A stretch of DNA of 64,000 nucleotides from Protonemura montana (GCA_947568835.1 OX387604.1:12801076-12865075); one strand, 5' to 3'; positions 26,301-41,300 are shown, numbered from the stretch's first letter. The notes: a model not told the origin generated them from the letters alone. Translations and numbers: made by a program.

Positions 26301-29300
26301 TTTTTAAAAAAATCTCTACAATTTATTTCTATTTATTTCTCTATTTTATTTATTTATCTATACAATTGTATAATTGCGACTAAAAGTATCGATAATTTGA
26401 TAGTAATCGTTCAGGTTAGCTCGAATAAATAAAGATTATTTAAGCGTAGACGACCGAGCGTAGCGGAGCGAAAAATTAGCGCGATGGTAAAAAAGGTCCG
26501 CTTAAAAAATGTGGAGTTTTGAGTAGGTTGGATTTTTTTTTTCATTCCATTTTTAACTTTTAACTTATTTTTTATGTGTTTATAATTTAAGTAGATGGAA
26601 AATGTAAACAATAATAAACCAACGATGGAAATATCACGTGATGATCAAAATGCAATAAAGTAAACAAGTCGAATTATTATTTCCAGCCGTGTGTGTGTAA
26701 CGTAGGATAGGTAGCATCTTGCTACCGTAGCGCTAATGTGGAATTGCCTCCACGAAAAATGGCAGCCAAATGACTACTTTGTCGTCAAAAATGGAAGATG
26801 CTACTAGGTGGAGTCACCGTCGTTTCGAGTATTAAGTCACTTTATATAGTTATTTCTCGACGATTTCTCCTATTAGTGACAGGCTTACGCTCAATCATTT
26901 TCTTTAATGCAATTCTCAATGATTGATATACACGTATCGATATTTTCAGTCGTAACTTTTTAATTGGAGATGTTTTTTTTTAAAGTTAGCTGCAAGCGCC
27001 ATCGGGTGGCATCTACCGATACCACGTGTTACCAGATCGTTTTTTCAGCAGAAAGACCGCTGGTCCTCTGATTATACCTAAACTCATTGGTAGTATATCG
27101 ATGGTAGTAGATCTATTGTGGCAGATACCCAGTACAGAAAATATAAAACAGCATGCGCTTTTGATGAGCCTACATAGATGAAAAACGAACAGTTTCCATT
27201 TCCAGTATTTTCTTAACATGCATCCAAAGTAAAGAGAAAGTACTAGCAGGGTCGTATAGAGAATATGTCATTATTGGAAAATCATCATTGTATCTTCAAA
27301 ATATGCAGAAATCGTGAACGAAACAATTCGTGAACATCGTTGATCCCCTCTTCGAAGAACAAAGCAGCCACTGATGAGGAGAGTGGGTTCTCATAACGAG
27401 TAGGATCAAATACGTAGCACAAAGCATGTGGTGTGCTTTTAACGGACAAATCATGTTGCTGTAGGCGCATAAATGACTACCATACAATTGAGACATAGAA
27501 GCACTACAGTGAATACATTTCTTAATTTTTTATGTGCTGCTAGGTTAATGCAAAGTAAGGTCTAAATTTTGGCTTTGGGAAACTTAAAATGGCGTGTTCG
27601 ATAACGAAAGAAGCATTTCAAGGTCATCGCAGTAAAGGACCAATTACTTGAAATCGCGTCGATTTTCCTAGTTATGACTAGATTATCCAAGATGAATTTA
27701 TTTCAAAATTGAAGTGACGGTAACACTCAACAGTATTGTAAAAACATATTAACATTCTGTTGAAATTATATCAGAATTGGGCCAGCCAAATCAATCGCAG
27801 TTAAAAGTCGAAGTTGAATTTATTGAATGACCAAACATTCAATACAATTGCTTATGATACACATCCTTCATTCCTATTAGCGAATGTACGTCTTCATATG
27901 TTTCGACGGAATCCTATTATTGTCTTCTCGGCCAGATTTCCTAATCTTATTACACATTTAGAATGATAATAGATTTAGATTTAACAACCAGTTTAGTTTC
28001 GGAGGTTTAGAACTATCACATTCTAAAAGCTACATAAATAAAAAATAAAAAGCTGAAGCGTATCACGTCATTTGGCTTAACTCACGTTGCACGAGTTGCC
28101 CAGTCTATAATTCATGATATTTTCTAACGGACGGTTAATCTAGCGGAGATTACCAACTTTGTACCCCTCTTTATTCAAACATCAACCCCATAATAAAACA
28201 GGATTGTGTGATTCTGCGAAGGTCGTATTTTCTTCTGCAGACAAAAGTCACTTCAGGATTCAAAAGTGTCTAATTTACTTGAAAACAGTCCAGTTGAGAG
28301 CACAGTTTAGATCCTGATTCCGGTTACTCTAGTTGGAGATTTTTACCGTGATCCCTCGTGCCCATTCCAGGCAAAGACTGGGGACAGTTCATCTACGGTA
28401 TGGCACAGACGGTTTTTGACATTCACTCCCTCAGGAGATTCACCTTTACTATATCCCAAACTATCTAGGCTTTTAATGACAAAAAATTAAACCTGCCATG
28501 CACAGCCAGAACTGAGCTGCAATATACCAGCCAAAGAGATTGCGTCTCAGCCAACGGCGTTTTTTCTGGCTAGCTTTCCTCACCTTCACATGTTCAATCA
28601 CATGGTTTCCACGATTAACGCAAACCTGCTGCTTGGTCAGATAAAGGGTAGTCTGTCTGGGGTAGTGAGTTTGGTAGTCAGTAAGTGAGTCCAGGTTCTA
28701 ATAATGCCGTTCTTGTTTGCTACAAGAAGCCGCAACAGAACCTATAAAAACAAACGCGTATCCTCCGGGAGATATGCTAGTTCACTCCGGGAGTGGAATA
28801 CGATCAGCAGGTTGTGAAGTGGAGCAATCTGAATTGGTACTTTCTGATACAAAACCTTTGACCGCAGGTCGAGACTTTTGGTCAACTTTGGCTGCGCTAA
28901 ACTACGTTACGGTACGTTTCCGTTCAATGTTTGTCGTAAACGACCATGTATGGAAATGTGTTTCTACGAGCTTTACTCCACACTTTCCGTTTATATTGCT
29001 TAGTTGCGGCCTAAAGAGGCACAAAAGCAGTTTTTTCTACATTTTAGCTTCGGGGAGATAGTTTTCAAGTAACAACAATCATGTGGTCGTGAGCCCTGAA
29101 TCTTTAGCCCCGTCGTGTGTTGAATTTTACTGATGAAGACATCGCAACATAAGCAAGACGCTAAGCCAGATACTATGTCGCAAAGTCGTCAATAGTACAC
29201 AATACAAATTCAAAGTTTCGTGGGGCGAAACAAGCAAACATATTATTGTTTCCGTCTCGGAAGCTGAAAAGTCTAAAATATCTTGGGCACTCTGTGAATG

Positions 29301-32300
29301 AACCTTTACCCTCATTTCAAGTTAAAGGTTTCATACCCTGTTATTTGTTAATCCATGATAAAGAATTCAAATATCACTTTCCTTGGACACCGTATAGCTA
29401 CAAGTTATTATTAAAAATGTATGCCAGCCCTGTTTGTTTTCACACGATAATAATTTTACTACATGCACCGAGGCTCGTTTTAAAAAAGACATTTTTTAAT
29501 TATTAAAGATGTTTAAACTCTAAACGAGAGACTTTTTTCTTAGCTTGGATCGTTGTGTGCTTGCTACTTGAAAATTGGAATACTCCCATATTCAGCTTAT
29601 GTTTTGGCACCGTGTTGTATGATTCCTCTTTGCTTCGCTACGGGTGGCATTTTAAAATACAGCACAAAATGATGATCCTTCCACGATCGAGTCTCCAAAA
29701 GCAAACGTGGCCTTGGGGTTCCAAGATGGAAAGCCTTCCGGAAAAAACTGGACTCAGCCTTGAAAATGACATTCTCTTCTCAAGGTCAGATTTTTGAACA
29801 AATCAACTGGTGAAGGTAATAAATACTATATAGGAGAATCTTAAATGAACACACACGTCCTTGGATTTTATCGTTTTAGTTGAAAAAGCGAAAGCCTGAA
29901 CTCGTTTAATATTTGGGCCAAATAATTATTTTAGTAGTCTGTGCACTGTGGTTCGAGCCTTTGCCCGATCCCTACGCGTAAAAGCGCTTTCCATGGCGTG
30001 CGGTTGTATGTTTGTGAAGGGGGGGGGGGGGGGGGGGGGGTCGAGTCAGCTAGGCTGAAAGGTGGCATGCACAACATTTATTTACTGGGCAACACTTTCC
30101 CCCGTTCTCCTGTCAAGTTCCAAACCTATTTTAAAGCCACAGACAAAAAAATGGGGCTACGTAAATTATTCGTGTGATTTCTGCGGCGAGGTTTGCCATG
30201 ATTCGTTTTGCATACCTGTAGAAAAACTACCCGTGACCCTCAAGGTTTGTGTGCGACAGTTTCAAGTCAGTGTAGAGATTCCTAGCAGCTCTCATTTATA
30301 TTTGCTTTCAATTTAATTGCAAAGATTTTCATCATATTATAACCATATTAAGTTAATATTAGCCATTTAAAAATCATTCTTTAGATTCCGGTTTCGTGAT
30401 CACGCAGATACATTTTCTACTATATACAGAAACAGAAATCTTACTGTTTTCGTTCCGTACCCGTTAAAGAGTTCAAAACATCACGCTTCCATTTTCCCAT
30501 TTCCTCGTATCAATTTCATCGGAATCGAAATAAGTATGACAAATGCATTTCATTACGATTACGAGTACACTGTACAGATAGGAATTTTACAGCATATTCC
30601 CCACGGCTAGTCCTTGTCGTAAACAAAGGCATTGCTCTCAAACAATTACCTCGTTCTTTAACGTTCCCTGAGCTGAGAGTTTCCGGCATATGCACCAGCA
30701 AGTTATAGTTCGTGACCTCCTAAACAAAGTGTAATTAGGATAACCACACTTCCATGAGGATGTCCCAACTGACGTGAACCATTTTCTGAAAGCCTGCCAG
30801 CCGCCTTTCTAGTCCCAGCTATTCCCCGACTGAACGAAGGTGATGAAATTATTACTTACTGTGCGGCTTGACCCATATTCTCCACGTACAGTAGCAAGCG
30901 ATTCAATTCCATGACATTCGCGACCAACAACTGACAACCGGCAAGGAACGAGACTGAAATTTTGAATTTTATAGTGAAACGAAAATGGCAATGCGCAATA
31001 TCAAGCATGACGCTTGCTCCAAGCTATATCCGTGTTGTATGATTGACATAGATCATTTAAAATTTACATAGCTAATTTATATTCAACCTATCAACCCAAT
31101 TGTCAGCGACAGGTTTGTTTGCGAGAAGCTTATCATATCGTACAAGTCAATTTACAAAGTACTGTTAATGACTTGTCTTCTATCCTTGCTACAACATAGC
31201 TCAACTATATTAGAAGGCTGGACCAGATTGAGTTTCACTTTAGTACACGACAGGGCCTCTAGCTCAATCATTAATGTGATTTATATATACCCCTTCTACA
31301 CCTCAGCATCCTTCTTGCAAACAAAACTTCTTGTTTGGAGGGTTGTGGGTTCAACTCTCGTCAGGTCGAATATCCGGCAAATAAGAACTTAAACATATAT
31401 ACTGTATACGTGGACGTGGACGTATAGCTCCCGTGGCTTCTCATATCACCTGTGTTTGACAGGTGCTTGATTGATTCAGATGTAAGATGGCCAAAATTCT
31501 GAGCCGATAACGTATATAACATGTCAAAATGCTCGCTTATATTTTACACAAAGAAATTAATCACGCTCTATTTCATTTCTTGTGGGGGATCTGTTTTATG
31601 TTTGGAAACTTGCAGCCTCAGAGACTTGCAAAGACGGCAGAGGGTTTTCCGAACGAAACGGGTATCCTTAACTGCAGAGCTCAAATAGCTGACAAAGTCC
31701 GCCTCTCACATGTTTCATAGCTTTTCACTATTACTTTGTTGCTAAATCGTTGTTTATAATACTGTTTATGCTTTTGTAAGGTAAGATAATTTAATTCGCA
31801 TTGTACTAAAGAACATAAATAAATCAGCGATGTAAAAAGATAAAACTCCGAAAAAATTTCATTGTCCAGAGAAGATGTTTACTGTATACATATTTTCCAT
31901 GTCGAAACTACCACCAGATTAAAAAAATACGATCTAAAAAATACGAGGCTATGAAATAAAAGTTGGATGTGCTTTTTCTTGCGTATTCAGTCCACTAGTG
32001 GTTTACACCAGTTTGATGTCGACTCTTAAATTGATGGGTCAGATAACGCTCATCGCAGCGATGCGACCCATTCTCAATCTACAGCTGTTCATATTGAATG
32101 GCTTCGATGACCTGTCGACTGATCCATTAGATTTTCGTGTCAAAAGAAGCAGAGTACTCGATCACGACTGCCATATCCTGCCCTATTCTGCGGTGTATTG
32201 CTAAGAATATGCTCGATGCTGGCTTGAGAAAACTACGTCAAATCCACTCGATAACAAAATGCCACGTAGAATATAGAAGTTGGACGTCGGTGACACTTTC

Positions 32301-35300
32301 ATCAATGGATCAAAGTGTTCTGCATCCGGCTGCACATCTTTTAATCGAAAATACGGCGATCATAACACGTCCGGTCTACACTTGACTTGTTACACCTAGT
32401 TTCTCACGTAATATATCCGTACACACGAAATGACGCCGACGCTGACGCCATTCGCTATGTTGAAAATTCTGGATCCTAATAGTAAATTAAACTCATCGAT
32501 TCTTTCTCGTAAATATTTCTCGTTTATTAATATAAAAAGAAGTTTCGGAAAACTATTTCCAGTTTTGTGAAAGTTCCATTCAAATCTTGGATAAAAGCGG
32601 ATTGCGATTTTCGGTGCTACGAATATAAATTATACATCTGAGAGTCAGCTAACACTTCTGGAAATCTGTGAAGTGTTTCCAGAAATAATTTTTAAAAAAC
32701 GATTGATATTCATCGACATATATTTTAGATGGTGTAATTTTACTGCAGAGTTTATTAAAAAGGATAGACATAAGCAATTTGTCATCGAGTGGCCACAACC
32801 GTTGGCTGAAATTTGGCTAAATTTGCTGTAGAACATTTAACATTAACACTGTAAAATTAGCGCTGTACTAACTACCTATAAACCAACGATGCTATAAGTA
32901 CGCTGAATTCAGAAATGCCCATTGGTTTAATCGCTTCAATCTCTAGCAATTATTTCACTGATAACCTTGGAAATCACCAATGGATTGTGCTAGAAGATTC
33001 TGTTAGAAGACCTTTTTTAGCTTCGAAATCTCTTCAAGCTAGAAGCTTGTCTCAGTGTGCCTACAAACCCCGCTAGGAGGAAAAGGAAAAAACTGCAAAT
33101 GATTGTTATTCTGTTTGCATCTTCTACTTACATTTAAAAATTTGAGGAAACTTACCTACCGCAAGAAAATAATAAATATGTGGAGTCTGACATTTACAAC
33201 AGATTGAAAAAAAAAAAACTTTAAAATGCGTGTAACATGCAAGAAGTTTGTTTTCTCAAGAAGAAATGTATGTGTGTACCTCCATTTTAAACCAGAATGT
33301 ACTCGAGCGTTTAGTACTTTTCTTGTGTTTCTCGTGTTTATTCCTCCGTCTTTTAATGGCAGTGAGGTTCTGAGGCAGTGAGATTTTGAGGTTGTCAACA
33401 GGAATTTACCAACTTTTATTAACTATTTCAACTAAGACGAGCATTTTCCCAAATGCACGAGGGCAACAAAATGTAGATGCAGCTAGCTGTTTTCACCAGT
33501 TCTCACCATTTCTCACCAGTTTTCACACGTTTTTCCTTTTTTCTCAACCTAACTCTGCCTCTGGTGTATTTTCACGTCAACTAATGATAGGCACCATGGT
33601 ATTTCTTTGACAGCGCGTAGGGAAACACAAAAAGATCCCCAAGGAATATACAGTTGAAAGTTTGATAAATCGTTGTAGAAGTTGCATAGATAGTACATTC
33701 GTTTACATTACATTAAAATAAGTTACTTTTATTTCTTGTGCAATAGAAATAATAAATTAGAGAATATTCAGCAATCGTTAGCAATTTGCTCATACCTTAG
33801 TGTTTTCAAAGAGACGATATATTTCAACAAGAGAGATTTCATTGAAATATTTTATGGAAAGTATCATTATTCTGCAACAGTTTATTTCTCGTGGATTTCT
33901 GCCAAGACATAAATATTCACATACCAAAATTTCGGACCGAAAATGCTCTTTCATGAAACGATCGTAAGTTTTTTTTTTATATTCTGAGTAAGTGCGGACT
34001 AAATTTGTCTATTACAGAGTCGTTGTAGAGTCGCTTAGGTAATCGTAGGGAAATCGTCACAATTATTCACAAAGCTCCGCGCGAGCCGGCATCGTGATGG
34101 ACGTCAAAGAAGCTAGCTACAAGGCATAATTGCATCCGTTCATCTGCCATTTTGGGTGACACCATTCGATGATTAGCCAGCAACGATACTCGCCAGTCGC
34201 TATTTAATTAAAAAACATTAATTTACTTTATTTATTTATTTATTTTAGTTAGTGCAATTGTGAAGCAGCTAACGCCTTTCTTTACCCCCCTAACGCCAGT
34301 TTCATCTTTGAGTACATCAATTATCTACGAAGGAATTTGATGCGGCACGAACTCAGTCGTAGGACCGCTAAGCTACGAGCACAATCAGTTCCGAAAGTTC
34401 CTCACATTGTGTCACCACCAATATCAGAAGGTCTCATTCCATTCTATCTGGACAAGGACAACTTTGTGCAGGGCTGTTCTGCTCTACGAATTAGATTTAA
34501 GGTTATCAGCTCTGTGTCCCGTAGGCGGTTAGCGAACTCTCAAAATGAAATTAAGTGTACATTTAATCAGTACTGTCATTTTTAGTTTCCCTTTGTTAAC
34601 CACACATATTTTTTTGTGTTTCAACTAAGAGAATAAAAATAATTCTGTTGTTCATATCAATTGCAATAGAGCAATCAAAAGTCCATATCATCACATTTTG
34701 AGAGCAAGTCAACCAATACATAAATAGCGGAGTAGCTGTGTTGAAAGCTGAAACTCTGCTGAAAGCCATAGCAGCTTCAATCCTCCATTGATTAGTTAGA
34801 CAGACTTGGCATTGCTCGTGAATTGAGACGTGCAATTACTTGCTTTTCTAATACGAATTAGAACGCTCCAAATAGAGTTGTATAGCCGAGAGATAATTTC
34901 ACAATGGCCGGCTTTGGGCAGACGAAGATAGCTATTTCAATTCGACATATACATTTTAGCTAATCAGCTAATTATTGTACAAATGAACTCTATATCTTTA
35001 TTATATTGCTTGCAGTAAATAGCGTTCCTGTAGATGAGACTGGTTTCTTTTTGACCTCCCTGTAAAATAGTAATTTGCAATTAAAATAAAGACAACACTG
35101 GCGGGTGAAATAGAAACAGAGTGTACAAACTTGAGCTAATTGCTTCAGCAAACAAAATAATCTTATTTAAAAGCAAAGTGGTCACGCAAACAGTTTCAGT
35201 TATCTCGCAGGAGTCGTAAGGATTCCAAGATCGAAACTTCTTTTCCTATGAAACGCGACCCCAAGTGTACAAGCGAACTAACTTGGCTCGATTATGTCGA

Positions 35301-38300
35301 CAAACATTGTTTCGGTTCCACAAAGGAAGTGTAAGATAACTTATAAAATCAAAAGAAACGGATTCTGCCAGGACTGAGCAGAAAAGCCGTTTGAGGGTTG
35401 TGACTGGCGAGGGCGTACAAAATGAATACAAAATGAAACTTGAAGACGCGTTAGAGTAACATTTTCAGTAAGACGTTTGTCACTGTGTGTGATTACTGTA
35501 TATGGAGGAAATACCATTGGTCTTCAACTGTCATTCAACCAGTTCAACCATTAGCTTATTTCAGATATCTTATTATGTTTCTCTTAGTGATGAACTTTGA
35601 AGACAAAGTTTGCAAACAGCATGCCTTTTGTGAAGAGCTTTCGATAGTCTCGGTATCTCCTTGAGCAGTGAGACAGCCATACCGCTTTAATTAGAACAAG
35701 CGTAATTCGCCCTTTGGCGTACATAACATAAGTATTAATTTAGCGTGATGGTGTGGTACACGTAAACTGTAAGGCAAACCTTAGTCCACGGGCAGCATGT
35801 GACCCGCGGCGCAGCCGTCTAAAAGCATTTGATATAGACCCAAACCAAGTCAGACAACAGAACTGTTCAATTTGATTTTCAATGCATTTTTTCAACTAGT
35901 ATCTGATATACATCTGGTCAAATTGAGCACTGCTAGGAAAGGGCGCGCATGTATTCTTGAACTTATTTTTTTCTTGCTGATTGATTCTTGATTGTTGTAG
36001 TTAATAAGCAAGGCTTGTGAAGTAGATGTTTGAACTAAGATCCTTCCAACCTCTCTCCCGAACAGAACTTGTCTTGCATGGATGATGCACTTATCCACAT
36101 GATGGTCACCTATCCAAGACCCGACCCAACGCAGTGTTGCTCAACTTCGGTGATGTCACAAGAACCGGTGTTTCTAAAGCACCGAGCCGTTCGACAAGAT
36201 ACTCGAAATTGAAAGCAATGAAAAACACGATTTTGAAAAAGTTCTTTAGATGAAACATAATTGGTACGAAATTTGAGTAAAATTTGTAAAAGATCTTGAC
36301 AGATCTTTTCAGATGATCGTCGCATGATGGTAACTGGGTGTTTTCATTTTAAATAAAAATAAATAAATCGAACGCTTCAGACATCTGTCTGAAGCTCTGA
36401 AGCGTTTTAGCTCGCTAACAACGCATACCCAGAAATGTTAAATCATCCCATCCCCTCCTCGACTCTCCAACGCGCGATTGGATGATTTGCATGATTGCAT
36501 GATTCAACACCAAGGATTCAGAAATCAGAATTCACCCCCTGTATTCAGCACCCTGGATTCACCCCCTGAATTCACCACGCTGGATTCACCACGCTAGATT
36601 CAGTCTCCACGATTCACCACCTTGGATTCAGCTCCCAGGATTCAGGACCCAGGAATTATAAGACGATCACTGAAAGTGCGTCACTCAGCACAGGACACTT
36701 CTATCCGCTAACCATTTCTATGCAACAAACGAGCTGAAGAAAACACCGACACTTTCCATACAGCTTCAAGTCGCACATGTAGTAACTGTCCATCTTCGCG
36801 GTCCCTTTGTCTGCTAAGAACGACGTGAGACGGACGCGGATGTAGGATGATGGATTATGCTTCGTTCAAGATCTGATGATTTATTGGAATCAGCCTAATG
36901 TAATTTTAAGGCTCGAAATTAATTGGGGTTCGTCCGGCTATCCGATTATAGTTAAGATAGTTGAAATGATTAAAGTGAATTAAAATGAGCACCAATGCAA
37001 GATCAATATTGAACCATGGGGCGTGAGGAGAGGAGGATTCGCTTGGTGGGTTAATAATGAAGTGTTTAATTGAATTGTCATCTAAGTGTAGGGAGATTCC
37101 AATTAAGAATGAAACAGAACTAGGGTGCTAAGAAGTAAGTGCCTCACCGACCAAACTAAATTTCATGCTTAGCTATTTAGGTCAAATTGTGGGACTGCGG
37201 CTGAGATGGTCTCTATGCATGTGTGCAGCGTATGTATTCCTTTGCCCCATTCGAGCACATGTGATCTCACAACGTATCTAGGCAATGATTAGTCTGATTG
37301 ATACATCAGCTTCCATGAAACTAAGGTGTAAATAGTTTTAAGACAATACGTATAATATGATTACCTCAAACATTTCAGTTGAGAAGCCAAGAGAGTCGAG
37401 AACGTCTTGCGAACGTATTACGTTTGTAGGGGGTGGAAATTAGTACGCGAAGCTGTGAAGAGTTCTACACCTATTTTATGAAAATTCGTCAGCGAGGAAT
37501 TTACATTGGCATAATATAACGTTTTTACACGTCAAAAATAATGAGAGGGCTTCCACCACCCTGCCCCAATCTGGTAGGAAACCCTCCATTAAAGGTGAAA
37601 CAAATCTGTCTTCGCCGCTCAATAAAACTATGCTCCCTGTCCCTGTCGGAAGAGTTGACAAACAATCACGTCTTTTCGAAGGTGACGACGAGATTTTTCT
37701 CCCATGAGAGCTACATAATTTATTTCGTAAACTTCTTTGAAGATATATTTATATATTTTCTGTCAAAGTGGATTTTGAAAGAAATTTCCTATATACCTTT
37801 ATACTATATACATTTCCGTGTCTCTGTTTTCTATCGACTGTGGTTTGAAAAACTCATTTTAAAGCGAATGTTTTGCTAGTCAGCTGGAATATACATCGTC
37901 AAATTTAATATTGAATACTATAGCAGATTGAAGAAACTTTATTGTTCTCCTGGTAAGTTAGGTGTTTACTCAGGATATTCTAATTCATGTTAGCATGTAT
38001 GCGTAAACACGCACAATCTTCTAAGCATGAACGTTACTGTCATGGTTCGGTTTGTTTTGTTAATCTGTTAGTAATTGATTAAGAAAACGCTCTATTTTAT
38101 AGGTCAATATTCACAGCCCACCATTTAAACTCTTGAGCCACTCAGCAGGCTTTCGCGTCGACACATCTTCTATTTGTTTTAGAATTATTCAGATATTGTT
38201 TCTATCGTTCGTGTATAATTCACTGCTATGAAGATCTAAGAAATAAACGTTTATAAGAAAATCGAAGAAACAGATAAGTAGCATCCATTCGTTTGTGCAT

Positions 38301-41300
38301 ATGTTCCATGTTAAGATCTTAAAGGTGATGCTCGATAGAGCACGGAATGATAGAAATTGTGGTCACAAATACGCAATACGCTACACCCCTACCCGCCCAA
38401 AGTAACATGTGCCCGTTCACGGTATGACAAACGTATGACGTAACAGGCACGGGGATATCATGTGACAGCTTTCTGTGATTGAATCCAACTCCACACACCT
38501 TAGCTTGACTGAGTTTTAAGTTGGGCTCGTAAAATTCTATCAATTCTATAATTTTTTACGGGATGTAAGAAGCCGAATCGAGTCTTGCCTTTTCAAATCT
38601 GCGGGACACTTTTAACGCTCCATGTACTTTCTGAATTTACTTTATTTTAATGGTTCTTGGAGTTCCGAGGTCATGAGGATTTTGCTACATTCATCGATTT
38701 GGTTAAATTCATCGAGAGCTCTGCAAAAGAATAAAAGCCTAGAAATCCTGCACCACTAAATCAAAAACACCATCAACAGCATGAAATCTAGAGCAGAATA
38801 AAATGCACTGATCTTGATCCGTGACATTTCCTTGAGCGTTATCTTGTTTGTTAGTGTCAGAGTTTCCTTTAGCTTTTATCGAATGCCCCACTAAGAAAAG
38901 TGTACATTACACTCTCCGAACCCTAGCTCTCAGTGGTCGCAGTCATCAGTTTAAATATACCATCTCATGCCCCAAGCATTGCTATGCTAGATTCTTTTGG
39001 GAATAGTGACAATGAAGTTTTGACGACGCCAAAAAATATAGCCGAAGCCGTAGACAATATAAGCAGTCTATTGACTTGCCCAACAGCTGGCCTAATGGGA
39101 ATGGAGAGGGATCAGGGCCTACAGATGGGGGTCATTGACTAGTTTTATCCAGAGGCCATTCTTTATCCTTTAATACCACTTAAGTTCCCAAAGAAAAGCG
39201 GGCATATGTATGTATGAGCTTCATTTCAGTAGCATTCTGATTTATCTAACGATGTGCCTTTGCTTGTGAATAGGAGTGAACTCGGTTAATTAAAATCTAT
39301 AAACGAAATGAATTTTCATTTGATTGAAACAGTCGGTGAATTACTTTGAAATCATTTATGACCAACAATAAATTGGAAGCATCATTTGGAAGGTCTTCAC
39401 AAGGTTTAGCGAAATGAGATATGTGATGATATTTGTTGGTTAAAAAGGAAAATAATTGAATTACATGCGTAGCATGTGCGTTGTACGGTTAGTCATGTTT
39501 TTGCGGGACAGCGCAGACAATGTCGTGTATTCTGTTAAAATAGAGTAGATGTTTTGCCGTATGGCATACGGCACACGGCGTAAAGCAAACGACGTACGGC
39601 ATACGGCGTAAAGAGAACGAGGTACGGCATATGTCCAGTATACCTATTCACCGAATACTATACTGCACACGACATGGTGCCTACCCATGTGTTGTAAACC
39701 ACGAGTCCAATCAACTCTCTCTACAAAGATTAGCATTTTTCTCATTTTCTTCTACAAGCCCAGTCCGTGTCACCATATAACGAGCATGTTCGGTTCAGCC
39801 GACTCCTAAACAAAAGTAATTCCCCTAAAATTATTGTAGGGAGAAATTCAACCGTACAGGGAAAGCGACTTTATTTTTACCCCGTTTTCTTATTAGAGTT
39901 ATTATACTCTTAGGGAAATAATTCATAAAAAACCAAGAAACATGTCTGTACCGTTTTGCATATAACGCTGCTAGATCAAACAATATCTTGAAACGGCTTT
40001 TATATTATCAGGAAATATTAACAAATTTTCATAGGCGGCTAAAAATGATAAATGAGATTTTGGTCCCTTCTTTCCTTTATTAGTACACATTTGTTGACGA
40101 CAAGTAAATCATTTCTACGCGAGAAACGGTATTTACGCGTGGGGCTTATTTGTCACCAGTGGTTTTATGCAGCCATTTCAATATTAAATCTCTGAAGGAA
40201 ATCTTTTAGCTGTTTTTGACGTTTATAAATTTCGCTGTTCGGGTTGTGGGATGAGCGAAGCGAAGGATTTATATTACACTATAGTTTAAGAAGTTTTTTA
40301 ATCACTTTTAATGGATGAGTGTAGCTTAAGATGAGGTAACAGAATTTCACTTCTCGGAAAATATCCATTTTGATTATTTTATTTTTATTTTTATTGTTTG
40401 AGAAGTTGTTCGCTTCCTTCTGACTTAAGACACTGCACAAGAACATTTTAATATTTTAACGCTACCTGTTATTCGTGTTTAGGAAATAACAACCAAATAA
40501 TGTTTGTGAAATCGTTTTTAGGAAAACCCTTGGATCTTTTGCACAAATTTCTTTCGAGTTTTGTGATTTGTGATTTTTGGATCGTCCTTGATGAATAATT
40601 AATAATACACTATTATGCACTATTTCGTTATTCAGTTTACGGATTTTCTAAATTCTATCAACCCTTCATAAATGCTTAGCTGAAATACAAAAGTAAATTT
40701 GACTACTTAAAATTATACTACATTGCTGAAATTTTTAGATATGTTTGTCACCTTTTATTGCATTTTTGGAATGGTTTCAAATGATTTATGCATTATGTAT
40801 TAAAATGCATTAAAATATGTGTTTCTCAACGTCTGTGAAGTCCTTTGACTTAGTTCAGCTTTACTTGAATGTAACAACGAACAAGCATCGCATTCTCAGT
40901 GGAATACCCAAAAAGGGGAGTATTGAAAGTATTATTGAATATGAAATGATACGTAGAAGCAGCAGGTAGCTAAACGATTCCCCCGTGAGCATTCTGAATT
41001 TTAACCGCTCGATTTTAATTAAGTAAAGTTGCAAAACAAGTTAGTCCAATAAAATGTCAAATCGCAGATGCGTAATTAACAACTGTTGGAACAAGAAAAC
41101 CAATCTTACCAAAACATTAATAGAAATCTACTTGCTCTTTCATTCATCAAAATATTATTTGCTTTTCATGTATGTTATTTGATCATATTATTGTCGTTCT
41201 CGCTGTCGGTTACACAAAAAATAGCGCAAGTAATTTAACTTGTTTACGCCATAAAAAAAAACTTCGGGACCGATATACCAGAGTAATTCACTTTCATACG

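Noticed and set aside
27285..27496. Overlapping minus-strand frames, one with a hydrophobic start (MICPLKAHHMLCATYLILLV), considered as the channel's signal-peptide exon
   Set aside because: It lies downstream of the two N-terminal channel exons at 54 kb and 43.8 kb, so it cannot supply their 5' end, and no phase-2 donor is present.
34337..34585. Plus-strand 82-codon frame in the 21-kb intron
   Set aside because: The piece SEGLIPFYLDKDNFVQGC looks protein-like, but no family was recognised, and there is no convincing splice context or partner exon.
38933..39142. Plus-strand 69-codon frame with balanced composition
   Set aside because: No domain, no acceptor and no neighbours; random frames of this length are expected in 64 kb.
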